A DNA stretch of 64,000 nt, from contig JAWWNJ010000136.1 of assembly GCA_037176885.1 (NCBI GenBank), positions 496,001-560,000 on the forward strand, in the 5' to 3' direction. The notes beneath the pieces were generated by a model. That model saw only the letters and a program-made list of their open reading frames with translations. It had not been told where the DNA came from and did no database searches. Origin of the DNA: Favolaschia claudopus (Eukaryota; Basidiomycota; Agaricomycetes; Agaricales; Mycenaceae). Shown here one piece after another: positions 22,672-33,189 of this stretch; the first letter of the stretch is position 1, and each line of letters begins with the position of its first letter. Both the position numbers and the translations under genes were made by a program.

Positions 22672-23580
22672 CTAGTGCTGAATCACCGCTTGAATGAGAA
22701 CTAGTACCTCTGTGTTTTTGATCCATCCTTTGTGGAGTAATATCGTCTTTCCGTCATTGATCACGGCTGCCTGGACACTGTATCCAAGATTCGAAATATC
22801 GGGGGGATATTGTTGGTTCACGCATTGCCAGCTCCACCCGTCTTCGGTGTTATAGCAGGCAACCGAAAATGTAGATAGGAATGGTGAGTTGTCTTCGTAT
22901 TTGGTTCTTCCACCGAAGATGAAAAGCCGGTTCTCAACCGCCACCATTGTTGCAGATAGTCTGGGCACTGGTATATGGCGAGGTATCTCGATATTGAACC
23001 AGGAAGCTGTTCAGGTCAACGGCTATTAGTCCACCGGACGGGTTTCCATCTTCATCACAACCTCCAAACAGAAACATATGACGTTTGCCTTCCACGGTTG
23101 AGATTGCGCTAGCCACTTCGCACAAAGCCGGCAGCTTTTAAACCAGACCATTGCTGTGAAGGCGAGACTGAGAATATATCAAAAGACGACCGTCATCATC
23201 ACAAAGGCAAATCTAAAGTTGAAATCTTAGACTGAGATTGGTCCACGACATTGTTTCCAGATTCAACCGGTGAAAATCTGCAGTGGGCTTATACAACTTG
23301 TCGTACGGTCTGACTCCGCCATAGCTGTACATTTGGTTGTTTTGCTCGTCAGTAACAAACAACTCCCAATCATTTTGCGTCAGTGCTTCGCCCTTCAATT
23401 CTAGTTGCTTCAAAGAAGAAACTACTTTGGTGCCTGAAATCTTCAATGTCTATTCAAATACGCTCTTCGCTCATAACGATATCTCTCACGCATGCATCTA
23501 TCTCCCCCAGCATCTCCAATGTCCTTGGATTATTGAAAGGATCATTCTTCGCTGAAGGCTACCAGTCACTTCAATAGCTG
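22672..23580 (-). pseudogene. Kelch-repeat protein, decayed
   Basis: Minus-strand frames show kelch signatures in order: M-Y-S-Y-G-G-V-R-P-Y-D (about 23290-23330), H-M-F-L-F-G-G-C-D (about 23040-23085) and N-R-L-F-I-F-G-G-R (about 22900-22935), each followed by a conserved aromatic (W or Y) region as in beta-propeller blades. Upstream, N-D-P-F-N-N-P-R-T-L-E-M-L at about 23520-23555 may be an earlier exon. Between the second and third blades (about 22995-23015) a one-base frame change is needed (V-D-L-N to W-F-N-I-E-I-P). An intron probably separates 23213 from 23125. Kelch propellers mediate protein binding; partners are unknown. Too few blades remain for a closed propeller, so I call it a remnant, or a gene with sequence errors. 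Confidence 0.55.
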
Positions 23581-24004
23581 AACACAAATAAAACGAGATG
23601 AAAACTTGCCAGAAGAGTGTGAATGCTCGCTGAGAAGTCTTCACATAGTTTCTGCACGTCCTGCTTCCAAATGTTCCTCGCTGTGTTGGGTATGTACTAC
23701 GTAGAGTGGCTTGTGGAGGCTTGTGGCAAATTTTCAATATTATGATCGGATCAGGGAGTCCGGCAACGTGCGGTGCCGATGCCGCTTGATGCCGATCAGC
23801 TGGAAGGGGCTTCTTTAGGACCCCTATATGAGTCTGATCAACCGCCGCTACCGACTTCGACTTGAGAGCGGATTGCTCGGGAGCGCGATGCTCGGAACGA
23901 AGAGAAGAAGAAAGAGAAGTGGAAGACTCAATATCCTCCGCATGTTCCTTGACACAATTGTTCCGAGTAGGAGAACGTCCGCTTCCACGAGTTAATTGAG
24001 CCAT
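23498..24004 (-). CDS. Hypothetical ORF upstream of the kelch remnant, 168 aa
   Basis: An uninterrupted minus-strand frame starting MAQLTRG, Ser/Arg/Lys-rich in the first half and hydrophobic around residues 125-145. It may be a first exon of the kelch gene (intron donor possible after F-W-Q at about 23609) rather than a separate protein. It could also be chance. No motif recognised. Confidence 0.25.
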   Translation of the reverse strand: MAQLTRGSGRSPTRNNCVKEHAEDIESSTSLSSSLRSEHRAPEQSALKSKSVAAVDQTHIGVLKKPLPADRHQAASAPHVAGLPDPIIILKICHKPPQATLRSTYPTQRGTFGSRTCRNYVKTSQRAFTLFWQVFISFYLCSAIEVTGSLQRRMILSIIQGHWRCWGR

Positions 24005-24291
24005 TGCGTCGAGATGAGAGAGTACAAGAAAAGAGGCAAGAGTTCTGCAACGAGGTCGGTGGATTCTTCGTTGTCGGATCCGGAGTCGTCATCATTGCTT
24101 CCACCCTGAGTCCCTGTCTCGGTAACCCACACGTTCTGAGAGAATTTACGCGCTGCGCGCGCGGACCTGCAGACCGCAATTGATAATACTTATTCATCTT
24201 GTCGTCGGGGAAAGCATTGTCCCGGTCCGGACACGATACATATTTATGCAAGTATATCAAAAGTATATTGCCTCGAGTTTGGCCTGCCTCC

Positions 24292-26274
24292 ATGGCCAAA
24301 TTGCAGGTCAATCACCACAGCGTATATGCTTCTGAATCATCCACGCCTCGGGGGTCTCGTCCCTTATCGTTGCTCCCCACTCTTTCGAAGCATAGCGAGG
24401 TGAACACCTCAGAAATCACTTGGGACGGCCCAGAAGACCCAGCGAACCCCAAAAAACGGTCCGTGTGCCGCAAATGGATTATCACATTTATTAGTGTGCT
24501 AGCCACTCTTAACGGGTGAGTCCACTTCTACCTTTTACATCTCCAAGTTGAGAAACAGTCATTTGTGTCAAGCACATTCGCTTCTTCTGCCCCTAGCTTT
24601 GCGACCGCCGCCGTGCGAGAAGCGTTCCGTATATCCTCTGAGGAGTCTTATCTCCTGACAAGTGTGTTTTTGATAGGATACGTAGTGGGGGTAGGATTTC
24701 CCCTGCCAATGCAACAACATTGACCTCACTTTGTTGTCAGCCCTTACTCTGGGGTCCCGGCAGGGAGATCGTTGGCCGGCGTCCGATATTTGTCGTAACG
24801 ATGTCTGGCCACACCATGTTTTATTTAGGTCAAGCTCTCGCAGCAAACTATCAATTACTTTTGATCAGTCGATTCTTCGGAGGGTTCTTTGCTGTAGGAC
24901 CTTTGGTAAACGCCGGGGGTAATGCTGAAGAAACATTGCTGTATCTGATAAGTACTAAGTATCATTTCAGGCGTCATTGCTGACATCTGGGATATTGAGA
25001 CACGCGGAAAGGCCACAAGTTTATTCTCTGCCAGCGTGTTCCTTGGTCCAGGCAGGTCTTGTTGGCGTTACACCATGATTGCTAGGCTCTCACCTCTGAG
25101 TCAAACAGCTCTGAGTCAAATTGCGGCTGGATTGCACGTTTCTATTGTCTGCTTCGAGTTGTAATTCAACAACGTTACAGTCTGATTGAAGCCGGTGTAA
25201 GCTGGCGGTGGGTCTTTTGGATGATGATGGTATTTTCGAGCATATCCACAGGCATTGTTTTCTTTGGTCTATCAGAGACGTACGAGCCTGTTCTCCTCTT
25301 GCAAAAGGTTTCGCTCTGCTCTTTCGCTCGAAAAATGATGCTGAAATTGACATCATACAGCTCAAGGCCCGCAGAAACACAGACCCTATAGGAACCACAC
25401 ATATGTACACTCGAAACAAACGATTGGTCTCCGAAAGCGACTATCGACCGTACAGTTCTCCGGCCTTTCAAAATGCTTGCTGTAGAGCCTATTCTAGTAC
25501 TTGTCACGTTCTACCTGTCCGTGGTTTACGGCGCTCTATACTGTCGTACGTTCTCACTTTTTTTATTTTTTTTTATTTTTGTAATTATTTGCGAACTGCT
25601 GCTACGTAGTACTCGAAACTATCCCAATTATATTCATGGAAAGGCGACATTTTAATCTTTCACAGACCGGGCTTGTGTTCACAGGATTGGGGGTCGGGAC
25701 ATCTCTCGGAGCGTTGTTGAATCACCACATGTCCCGGCACTATACAGCTCTGATAGAAACTTGGCGTGGCTTCCCTCCCCCAGAGGAACGTCTTCTAGCA
25801 ACCATGATTGGAGGATGCCTGTTGGGAATTGGCATCTCCACTATCTTCATCGGGTTTCTGAGCTATCTGGTCGATACATACCTGTTTGTGCTGCTTGATA
25901 TCCCTCCGAACTTTGATGTTGACGATATCGGCAGCATACATAGTGCCACGGCCCTTGCAGCAAACACTCTCTGCCGTTCACTTATGGCGGCTGGGTTCCC
26001 TTTGTTTACCGTCCAGATATTCCACAAGGTGTGATTGTAGTATGTGATTGTTCAATACTCCCGGTTGATAATCGTGCAGCTTGGCATCCACTGGGCTTCG
26101 ACTGTTTTGGCGGGGGTCGGAGTCCTCCTCGCCCCGTCTCCATTTTTGTTTTACAAGTACGGTCCACGCATTCGTGTCCGAAGCAAATTTGCGCCATGTA
26201 AGGATTTGGAAATCAGTGCTACCGTAATCAATGCCTGCAAAGACGATGAAAAGCAGCCGCCACTGGGAAACTAA
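24292..26274 (+). pseudogene. Major facilitator superfamily (DHA1-like) transporter, multi-exon, decayed
   Basis: Reading frames assemble a fungal MFS drug/polyamine-type antiporter. The N-terminal signature W-D-G-P-E-D-P-A-N-P-K-K precedes the first membrane segment (about 24430). Exon 24597-24690 carries F-L-I-G-Y-V-V-G, exon 24741-24918 carries L-L-W-G-P-G-R-E-I-V-G-R-R-P (the MFS loop motif) and S-R-F-F-G-G-F-F, and exon from 24971 carries D-I-W-D-I-E-T-R-G-K-A. Introns 24516-24596, 24691-24740 and 24919-24970 have GT-AG ends. Later parts include S-W-R-W-V-F-W (25202), I-I-F-M-E-R-R (25630) and the C-terminal P-F-L-F-Y-K-Y-G after an intron at about 26035-26076. Decay: the fourth membrane segment is disordered, a stop lies at about 25390, and part of the ninth/tenth segment near 25810 is missing. 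Substrate unknown. Start uncertain. Confidence 0.65.
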
Positions 26275-27430
26275 CGAAGTAGCAATGCTGGGGTAACATG
26301 GGCGCAAGAACCTCAGTCTCCCGAAGTAAGAGGACAATACCAGTGTGCAGAGTTGAAATTCATGATGTTGTTCAGGACCTTGTGTTAGATATTTCGTGGT
26401 CATTTGTGTTGAATTTCATGATCTTTTGTCGGATTTCATGACAAAACGTTATGATCCGGGGTCCTGAAATTCCTAACGACTGTGGGCCCGTTCCTAACGT
26501 TTTTTCATGACATTTTGTCATGATCTTCGCAATGATTTACCACCAAGCTAGCCAGCTATCCCGACGCCTTATTCTTTATCAAACTCCATGGAAGAGGTAT
26601 AAAACAGGATATATTTCACGTACTGGACAATACAGTTGCAGTACTACTAAGTAGTATAATAATACTCTGACCTTCAAAATCTCGCCACCGTCACGATCAG
26701 CCGTACTTTATCAGCTTGCGTGGCTCGGAAACACACTACGGAGAATGAAAAAGAGGTAGAGAAGGGAAGCAACTCACCGGGTTAGACAGATCACTGAATG
26801 CTCTGTCGTCATCAAAGAGCTAAATTACCACGACAGGGAAAGAGCGCATTAATGAGCTGCAATGCACTCTCGCAGTATCACTCACCATAATACCCTGCCC
26901 GACCACTTCATCCCGGCTCATCCTTCGCCACCCCTTAATCCTTTGAGAGTTGCGCACTGCAGAGAGATCTAGCTCGGTACGGCGGTGTGGATTGATCCTA
27001 GAGGGCGGTGACGTAGGGAAGGAGGCGTGGTCCGTTACAGCAGAGTGTGTTGGCGAGAATGACGGCGGCGGCGGCGCTCTACAATGGTGGAGCAATGCTG
27101 TAAGTTACGTCATTGACTCGGCAGCTCGGCTGCAGGACTTGAACAAAAATTTGCTGGTTTTTCGAGGCCGAAATTCGTGATGTTTCGTCGTGAATGCAGG
27201 TTCAAGATTTTTATGTCACTCTTTGAAAGAGAATTATATGCATTATCCTGTAATGTGGTCCCACAGTTGAATATGAGTGCGGTATCACACCTTGTAACTT
27301 TTAGAAGTTTTGGAGCATCATGAAACCAGTCTTGAAATTCATGACGTGTATTCTTTACCAACCCATGTTGAAGCAAAGGTGACCACATCAGCCTGAAAAA
27401 CGTCGGGAAACGATGAGAAACAGGCAAAAT
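26275..27430. other. Non-coding, with TCATGA-rich repeat
   Basis: Stretches rich in TTTCATGA / TCATGACAAAA at 26410-26530, and a related block at 27160-27350 (AGCATCATGAAACCAGTCTTGAAATTCATG type), recur at 50700-50800. No gene is supported. Confidence 0.45.
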
Positions 27431-27432
27431 TA

Positions 27433-27907
27433 GGGTCGTTCACACCTCCCTTTTTCCGCTCCTTTTTGCTTCCTTTTTCACTTCCTTTTTTGCTGTTTTT
27501 TGTATTCTCTTCGTTTTTCTTCCAGTTTTTTTGGCCTTTTCCAATCAGATTGTTAAAAAGGGAAGACCTATGAAAAAATTGGGGTCAAATGTGCAATTCT
27601 GGCCAAAACAGTAGAAAAAAGGGAGCGAAAAATGGGCTGGAAAAAGGGAGGTGTGAACGCTCCGCTCAGAACTCCCTTTTTACCTCCATTTTTCGACTCG
27701 GTTTTCTTCCTTTTTCACATTCCTTTCATTCCTTGCCTAGTACATGTCGACTTTTCTATTCAGAGGTGTAAAGAGGTAAAGTCTACAAAAAGAAAGAAGT
27801 TCTACAGAGCTTTTTTGACCAAAATGCAAAATGAGCAAAAAGGAAGAGAAAAGGAAAAGCAAAAAGGACGCAAAAAGGGAACCAAAAAGGCGAGGTGTGA
27901 ATGACCC
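27433..27907. mobile_element. MITE family D (475 bp, TA-flanked, purine/pyrimidine-skewed)
   Basis: The left end GGGTCGTTCACACCTCCC and right end GGTGTGAATGACCC are inverted repeats extending further as CCTTTTT / AAAAAGG blocks, with TA on both sides (27431-27432, 27908-27909). Interior strands are strongly skewed (CTTTTT runs on the left, AAAAAG runs on the right), giving Lys-rich frames that are not genes. Confidence 0.75.
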
Positions 27908-27959
27908 TATTGAGGCGCCAGCACAGAAACGGAAGAAAAACACCGGAAAATAGGCCGAA

Positions 27960-28082
27960 AATCGAATATTTTGGCCTATGTCCGTCCGGAATAGGGTAAA
28001 TCTGCCTCGAAACGCCGAAAATTCATAGAGTAAAGCCCAAATGGGTGGACGGACCTAAGTAATAGGTAGTGACCGGGGGCCT
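27960..28082. mobile_element. Truncated hAT-like MITE (right end)
   Basis: This ends AATAGGTAGTGACCGGGGGCCT, the same terminus as the MITE at 35240-35904, and shares GAGTAAA-type interior. The left terminus was not found, so the copy is truncated or diverged. Confidence 0.55.
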
Positions 28083-28164
28083 GCTCCACTCTGACCTCAA
28101 ATTGGGCTATTTCGGCATCTTGCTCCACCAGTGAATGCAGTGGGGCTGCGGTGGAGCGGTTAAA

Positions 28165-28262
28165 CTGTCGCCGGCTGCTCGGCGAGGACACGCACCAGCA
28201 ATCACAGGTAAACAACTTCTGAAGAACCGCACTCCATCAGAAACCGGACAGAAACCGTAGCT
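28165..28262. repeat. Dispersed repeat, copy 1
   Basis: About 98 bp (CGCCGGCTGCTCGGCGAGG...) recur at 34709-34803 with a few mismatches. Both copies lie upstream of a GTACTGGGTCCCGTG plus purine-rich tract. Confidence 0.75.
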
Positions 28263-28478
28263 ATATTTGAATAGGTTTGTTTTCTATTTAAATATTCCAG
28301 GTATTTTGGGAACGATAGACAATTTCGATTTTCGAGCTGAGTTCGGCAGCTCCCGGCTTTGAAATTGTAAATCAAGCAGTTGGCACAATAGGAATCGACG
28401 AGTTCTGCCACAGAAGAACCACAAAGAGGTCTTGAGCGGAGGTGTTCTGCAAATAACAAATATATTGCTTGTTATCTA

Positions 28479-28925
28479 TGGTGCGAATCGGCTAAACACC
28501 ACCAAACAGGAACGAAATCTATTACATCACATCAGGACCTTCCCACGCTTAACCCTCTGGCCAAAACACTCCGATTAGATAGTAGAGTAATCCCTCTAGA
28601 CGAATTTTTAACTGGCTCAAAACTGACAATAAATAATATTTTCTCCCCGAGGCGATTTGAGACATCAGTGATGCGATCACCTAATCAATCACGTGCACTT
28701 ACGTTCATTTCCTATTCGAGACAATCCACAATCCACATTCCACCTCACGGGTGCATCGGGAAGGCACCCAAAATACCTGAGAGGGATACCAGCATTTCAT
28801 GGGAGCACCAATCCAAGCAAAAAAGACCATATAGATTGATTTTTTTTTTTCTGCGGGCAATTTGAGACATCAATGATGGGATCATTGATGGGACCTATTT
28901 GGTGGTGTTTAGCCGATTCGCACCA
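28479..28925. mobile_element. MITE family A, copy 2 (447 bp, TA-flanked)
   Basis: Same 28-bp termini as 14699-15136 (TGGTGCGAATCGGCTAAACA), with TA at 28477-28478 and 28926-28927. It appears to have inserted into the dispersed repeat that is also seen near 34709-34960. Confidence 0.88.
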
Positions 28926-28927
28926 TA

Positions 28928-29890
28928 GCAGCAAAGAAGATGCAATTGGTTTTTTATTCAATGTACTGGGTCCCGTGCCGGAAAATTGCGAAAAAGAAAG
29001 GGAAAAAGAGGAAGAAAGGGAGAAGATACGGGAGTTCCAGGGAAGCTTGTCGCTGCTCAGGAAAGACTCAAAAAGGATGAATTGATCGTAAATCCACATC
29101 AAATTGAGAGTGCGCGAGGGGGCGCGAGCTTCGCTTCATCTCAGATATTAATATTGACTGGTTGTATAGAACAAGTAATTGTATTGATTGAAACTGCATT
29201 GAAGTGCACATTCAAGCGGCTAGCTACTGGCTGCTTGTAGAATAACTGGGTGAAATGTGGTAGTAAAAACTCCTCACTGTGCTTGTTGCTCGTGGTGATG
29301 GAATCCGCTGTGAATAAGATGACCCGGCTTACATCTTGGAGGACAGTTCCCGCACACCAACACCTGGGGTTTGACGAGACTTGAATTGATGTGCATTTAG
29401 CTTACTTTGCTGACATTCCATTTGGTCAAAATACACCCGATATACAATTGACAGGGTACGCACCTCCACTGGACCAATGTGATAGCTCTCTGATTGGAGC
29501 CGTTCTGCATTTGATGTACTGAATTGAATCCATTTGAATGTATTTGAAGGGATATTTTGAGTGGTGACAACGAGATGATTGAAGAGCGGTAATATAAAGC
29601 ATTGTAGCCAAGAGACGTCCCGGGGTGGTGCAAGCGTGTTCAGACGGCATTGAAAAACGCGTTTTTGAGCCCAGAGAGCCGGTAAATAGCCCAAGATCGT
29701 CGCCACTCGCCAGAAGTGTACCGAGGGATTGCCGAATTTTCATACAGTTTAGACACAGTTTGAGGCATACTTCTGTGTAGGGAGCGACTGTTGAATGTTC
29801 AAGGGCATTTCGTCGTTCGTCGCCGGGCCAGAAACACAGAGAGACGGAGGAGGGAGACGACAAGAGTGCGTAGTGACTTATGTCACACTG
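28928..29890. other. No supported gene; purine-rich repeat at the left
   Basis: 28960-29030 is the purine-rich dispersed repeat end (GTACTGGGTCCCGTGCCGG then GAAAGGGAAA). The remainder has short unconvincing frames on both strands. Confidence 0.4.
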
Positions 29891-29897
29891 TGACTGT

Positions 29898-30103
29898 TAT
29901 CTGGCCATCACGCTGTTATCTGCCAGATAACGGCGGTACTCGACTTTGCCAGTTTAGATCTCGATCTTCTCGAAATAACAAGTCAGAAGCATTCAATTAT
30001 CTCTCCTCTGCACACCAGAACAATCTTGAGACTCACCGACATCGAGAGAGGCAGGAAATTGCAAGAATGTTATCTGCCAGCACTGCCACTGGCAGATAAC
30101 ACC
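29898..30103. repeat. Cluster of GTTATCTGCCAG palindromes (possible short MITE)
   Basis: TGTTATCTGGCCA at 29898, TGTTATCTGCCAGATAAC at about 29912, and the hairpin TGTTATCTGCCAG, 8-base loop, CTGGCAGATAACA at about 30069-30102. The outer sequences are inverted relative to each other, as in a small hAT-like MITE, but no target duplication is evident. Confidence 0.5.
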
Positions 30104-30174
30104 CAGTTGATCGGAACATCAACCATGCAATTGGAGTGCGCTAGGTAGCTTGATGTTAGCTTGATGTACTTAGT

Positions 30175-30361
30175 GGGCTTTCGGCGATCGGACATAAACC
30201 CGCTATATCCGAACACTGTGTAAATTGGCGGCGCTGGCGTGAGCGAGCGGCGGGATCGTTGTGGTGAAGAGTGACAAGCTGTGACATCGTGACGACACGC
30301 AATGCGGCGGGCTTTCGGCGATCGGACATAAACCCGCTATATCCGAACACTGTGTAAATTG
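30175..30361. repeat. 53-bp perfect direct repeat, two copies 134 bp apart
   Basis: 30175-30227 and 30309-30361 are identical (GGGCTTTCGGCGATCGGACA...GTGTAAATTG). The second copy ends 12 bp before the family B MITE at 30374. Confidence 0.9.
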
Positions 30362-30373
30362 TACTTACTTATA

Positions 30374-30898
30374 TGGTTGCGGCCAAAACTTCATGACCAG
30401 TCCCAATTTTGCTCAAAATCCTTCGGGATTCGAGATTTAGCAGGAACTAGGGTATGGTTTATAGGTGGAATTTTTATTTCAGAGGAATCGGAGGTAGTCC
30501 TAACGTAGGGTTACAAAACGCGAAATTTGAACAGCGAAAAACCAAAATTGTATGTACTAAACTCGCGAGTTTGAGGCAGGTAATCAAGTCTTTCTCTGCC
30601 ATTCTGCCTCTGCAACCCCGGACTCCTTCTTCCGGACCCCACAGTGAAAGTAACCAAGAAATCGGCAATGGCCAGGCGACATTGATGATCCTGCACAGCC
30701 ACCGGTCCGAGTGATCCGCAATCAAAAGCGCGAAATTGCCGTGCAAAACACGGAAAACCAATTTTTCGAAGTTTTGCTCCAGTACGTTTGTAGATTACCT
30801 TCTTGCAACAATCCCGGGATGTCTCAATGAAAACTGACGTGACAGTATCAATTACCAAATTGGGACTGCGACTTGTCACGAAGTTCGGTCCGCAATCA
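30374..30898. mobile_element. MITE family B, copy 2 (525 bp, TA-flanked)
   Basis: Starts TGGTTGCGGCCAAAACTTCA and ends GAAGTTCGGTCCGCAATCA. TA lies on both sides (30372-30373, 30899-30900). Interior sequence matches copy 1 at 15170-15915 in its left third. Confidence 0.8.
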
Positions 30899-31135
30899 TA
30901 CTAAGAGCTTGAACCGTACGTATGTGGGCTGCATTGATGTCTGCAAGAAAGATTCAGACCTGCCAATGCCAATTCCCTGGCGGGTTGTGGGTAACTACTA
31001 CATACTAACCCGCGACTAGCCGTCCCGTGTTCGACTAAAAACATTGAACCAGTACAGAAACCACTTGTATGTATAGCGACGTACATAGAATGATTAGATC
31101 AAAGTTCGTGAATGATTCGGTTCAAGCTCTTAGTA

Positions 31136-31502
31136 TGATTGCGGACCGAACTTCGTGACAAGTCGCAGTCCCAATTTGGTAATTGATACTGTCACGTCAG
31201 TTTTCATTGAGACATCCCGGGATTGTTGCAAGAAGGTAATTTACAAACGTACTGGAGCAAAACTTCGAAAAATTGGTTTTCCGTGTTTTGCACGGCAATT
31301 TCTTTGATTGCGGATCACTCGGACCGGTGGCTGTACAGCTGCCAGCAGCATCAATGTCGCCTGGTTGGTTAGGAGATTTCACTTTCACTGGAAGAAGGAG
31401 TCCGGGGTTGCAGAGGCAGACTGGCAGAGAAAGACTTGATTACCTGCCTCAAACTCGCGAGTTTAGTACATACAATTTTGGTTTTTCGCTGTTCAAATTT
31501 CG
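31136..31502. mobile_element. MITE family B, copy 3, inverted and truncated
   Basis: This is a reverse-complement copy of 30520-30898, starting TGATTGCGGACCGAACTTCG next to TA (31134-31135). The match to copy 2 even includes 16-18 bp outside the MITE (CTAAGAGCTTGAACCG), so it arose by inverted duplication of copy 2 with flank rather than by a separate insertion. Confidence 0.8.
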
Positions 31503-31554
31503 CAGTCCATTTGTAGATTACCTTCTTGCAATGCTATTTACACAATCCCAGGAT

Positions 31555-31735
31555 GGGAGGGGTCGGGAAGCCTAGATGCCGTTCGGACAAAATTTGGGGG
31601 GACGGAGCCCAGGTACCTAGATCCGGTTCGGACAAAAATTCGGCATTCTCACCAAGTTTCCATCAACTGATTGACAAATTATTTTTCTTTTAAAAAGTGA
31701 ACTGAACGAACTGAACTAAGAATTGAGCACCCCTA
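31555..31735. other. Decayed repeat ends
   Basis: 31561-31650 resembles the left part of the element at 32061-32499 (GCCGTTCGGACAAAATTTGG). 31713-31733 is the right terminus of MITE family E (CTAAGAATTGAGCACCCC). Confidence 0.5.
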
Positions 31736-31827
31736 ACCAAATCTAGGCATTTTCTCGCCGATTCTGACGAAATTTGCTGTTTCCTCGACTCTCGGCTTGT
31801 CCTCGGCCGACTCGACGTTCACGTAGA

Positions 31828-31980
31828 AATCTGAAGAAAATCCATGATAGAGTGCAAAAATCCGAGGCGCGTACCTGCACGTACACAGTTGTTTCCCACT
31901 ATGTTTCCCCGCCAGAATATACGAATTTACGAAATTTTTCCCCTGTCACGCGCCGGCCCAGGCATTTACGAATATCCAAC
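31828..31980. repeat. Dispersed repeat, inverted copy of 12501-12653
   Basis: Reading the opposite strand gives the same order of blocks, such as GGCCGGCGCGTGACAGGG and GGGAAACAACTGTGTAC, with scattered differences. Confidence 0.65.
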
Positions 31981-32060
31981 TTCGAATCGCGATCTCACAG
32001 GTAATTCCTAGATGATCCAAAAACTGACACAAAAAAGGAGCCTTAATCGTCTCATCTAAC

Positions 32061-32499
32061 AGGACCTCTGTTTATCCCTATCAATGCCAGATCCCGGTTC
32101 GGACAAATTTTGGTGGGGCAGGGCCGGGAAGCCTAGATGCCGTTCGGACAAAATTTGGTGGGAGAGAGCCAGGGTACCTAGATCCGGTTCAGACAAAAAT
32201 ACAGCTGTCGCCAGAGGGTTGAGTTGGCCGAGGACAAGCCGAAGGTCGAGGAAAAAGCAAATTTCTTGAAACCCGTCGAGAAAATCGCAAAATTTGGTTG
32301 AAAGAGCGCAAAAAACAGCTCGGGAAGAAAAATCGAGCATTTTTGATGGCGGAAGGCCAGAAATCACCCGCTTTTGGGGACTTACGGCATGATAGGCTGC
32401 ATCCGGTGCGGACAAAAACCCCCCAATCTGACCCAAAACCGGTTCGGACGGTTTGGGCCGATCCGGGATCTGGCCTCCAAAGGGATAAACAGAGGTCCT
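32061..32499. mobile_element. MITE-like element with 35-bp TIR (439 bp)
   Basis: The left end AGGACCTCTGTTTATCCCT and right end AGGGATAAACAGAGGTCCT are inverted repeats that continue as GCCAGATCCCGG / CCGGGATCTGGC. Inside are several copies of CCGGTTCGGACAAAA. The right end abuts the copia Gag remnant. No clear target duplication. Confidence 0.65.
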
Positions 32500-32509
32500 G
32501 GTCACACCA

Positions 32510-33180
32510 ACGGTAACCGTGATCGTCAACACCGTCTCGACTAGCCGAACCAGATCCTCCACCGCCACCACCTCTCCTCCCACCCGAACCGATGCTCAAA
32601 TGACGTGCCGCCATCGCAAGATTCAGGTCATCATCCTCCTTAACGGGGGGTTTGACCCTAGCACTACGTAGAGTTGCAACAACGTCTTTGAGCGTCAGTT
32701 TGTGGGGTGTGGCAGTGATGGCAGTACGGACGGTGTCCCAGGAAGAATGGAGGTTGAGAAGCAAGACGTCAATGGTCTCTGTGTCGCTGGGATTACGGTC
32801 CAAGCCTTCAAGAGCTTTGCGCGCGCGGTTCACCTTGCTGATGAAGATGTCGATAGGAGCGTGGGGGTCGTGTTGCGCTTTTTGGAAATTGGCGGTGGCA
32901 ATGAGACGACTACCCACATTGGATTCTTGAAACCGGTCCTTGAGCTCTGTCCAAGCAGCAAGAGCAGACTTTTTATCCCGGATGTAGCCCTTGTAGTCAC
33001 GGCCAACGTGGGAATAAATGTGCCACGAGCTCCCGGTCGATGTTGGCTTTATCTGTGGGGACTTTGTCGACACCAAGAGTCATGTATTCGGCTCCGCAGC
33101 CTAGAAAGAACATGGCGAAGGTATCGCTCCAGACCAGTATGCTGGCTCGACTCAGACACAGATGGACGCAGAGGGCAAGT
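32510..33180 (-). pseudogene. Ty1/copia Gag remnant (UBN2-type)
   Basis: The minus strand encodes about 170 residues of a copia-type capsid: G-R-D-Y-K-G-Y-I, then A-W-T-E-L-K-D-R-F-Q, then D-P-H-A-P-I-D-I-F-I-S, then L-L-L-N-L-H-S-S-W-D-T-V, and a Gly/Arg-rich tail just before the MITE end at 32499. These are the hallmarks of the gag-polypeptide family of LTR copia elements. The N-terminus (33080-33180) is in another frame, and nothing of protease, integrase or RT follows. It is therefore a broken fragment, either cut by the 32061-32499 element or simply truncated. Confidence 0.7.
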
Positions 33181-33189
33181 GTATTGATA

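Noticed and set aside
27632..27904. Lys/Glu-rich 90-codon frame
   Set aside because: It is a by-product of the AAAAAGG arrays in MITE family D.
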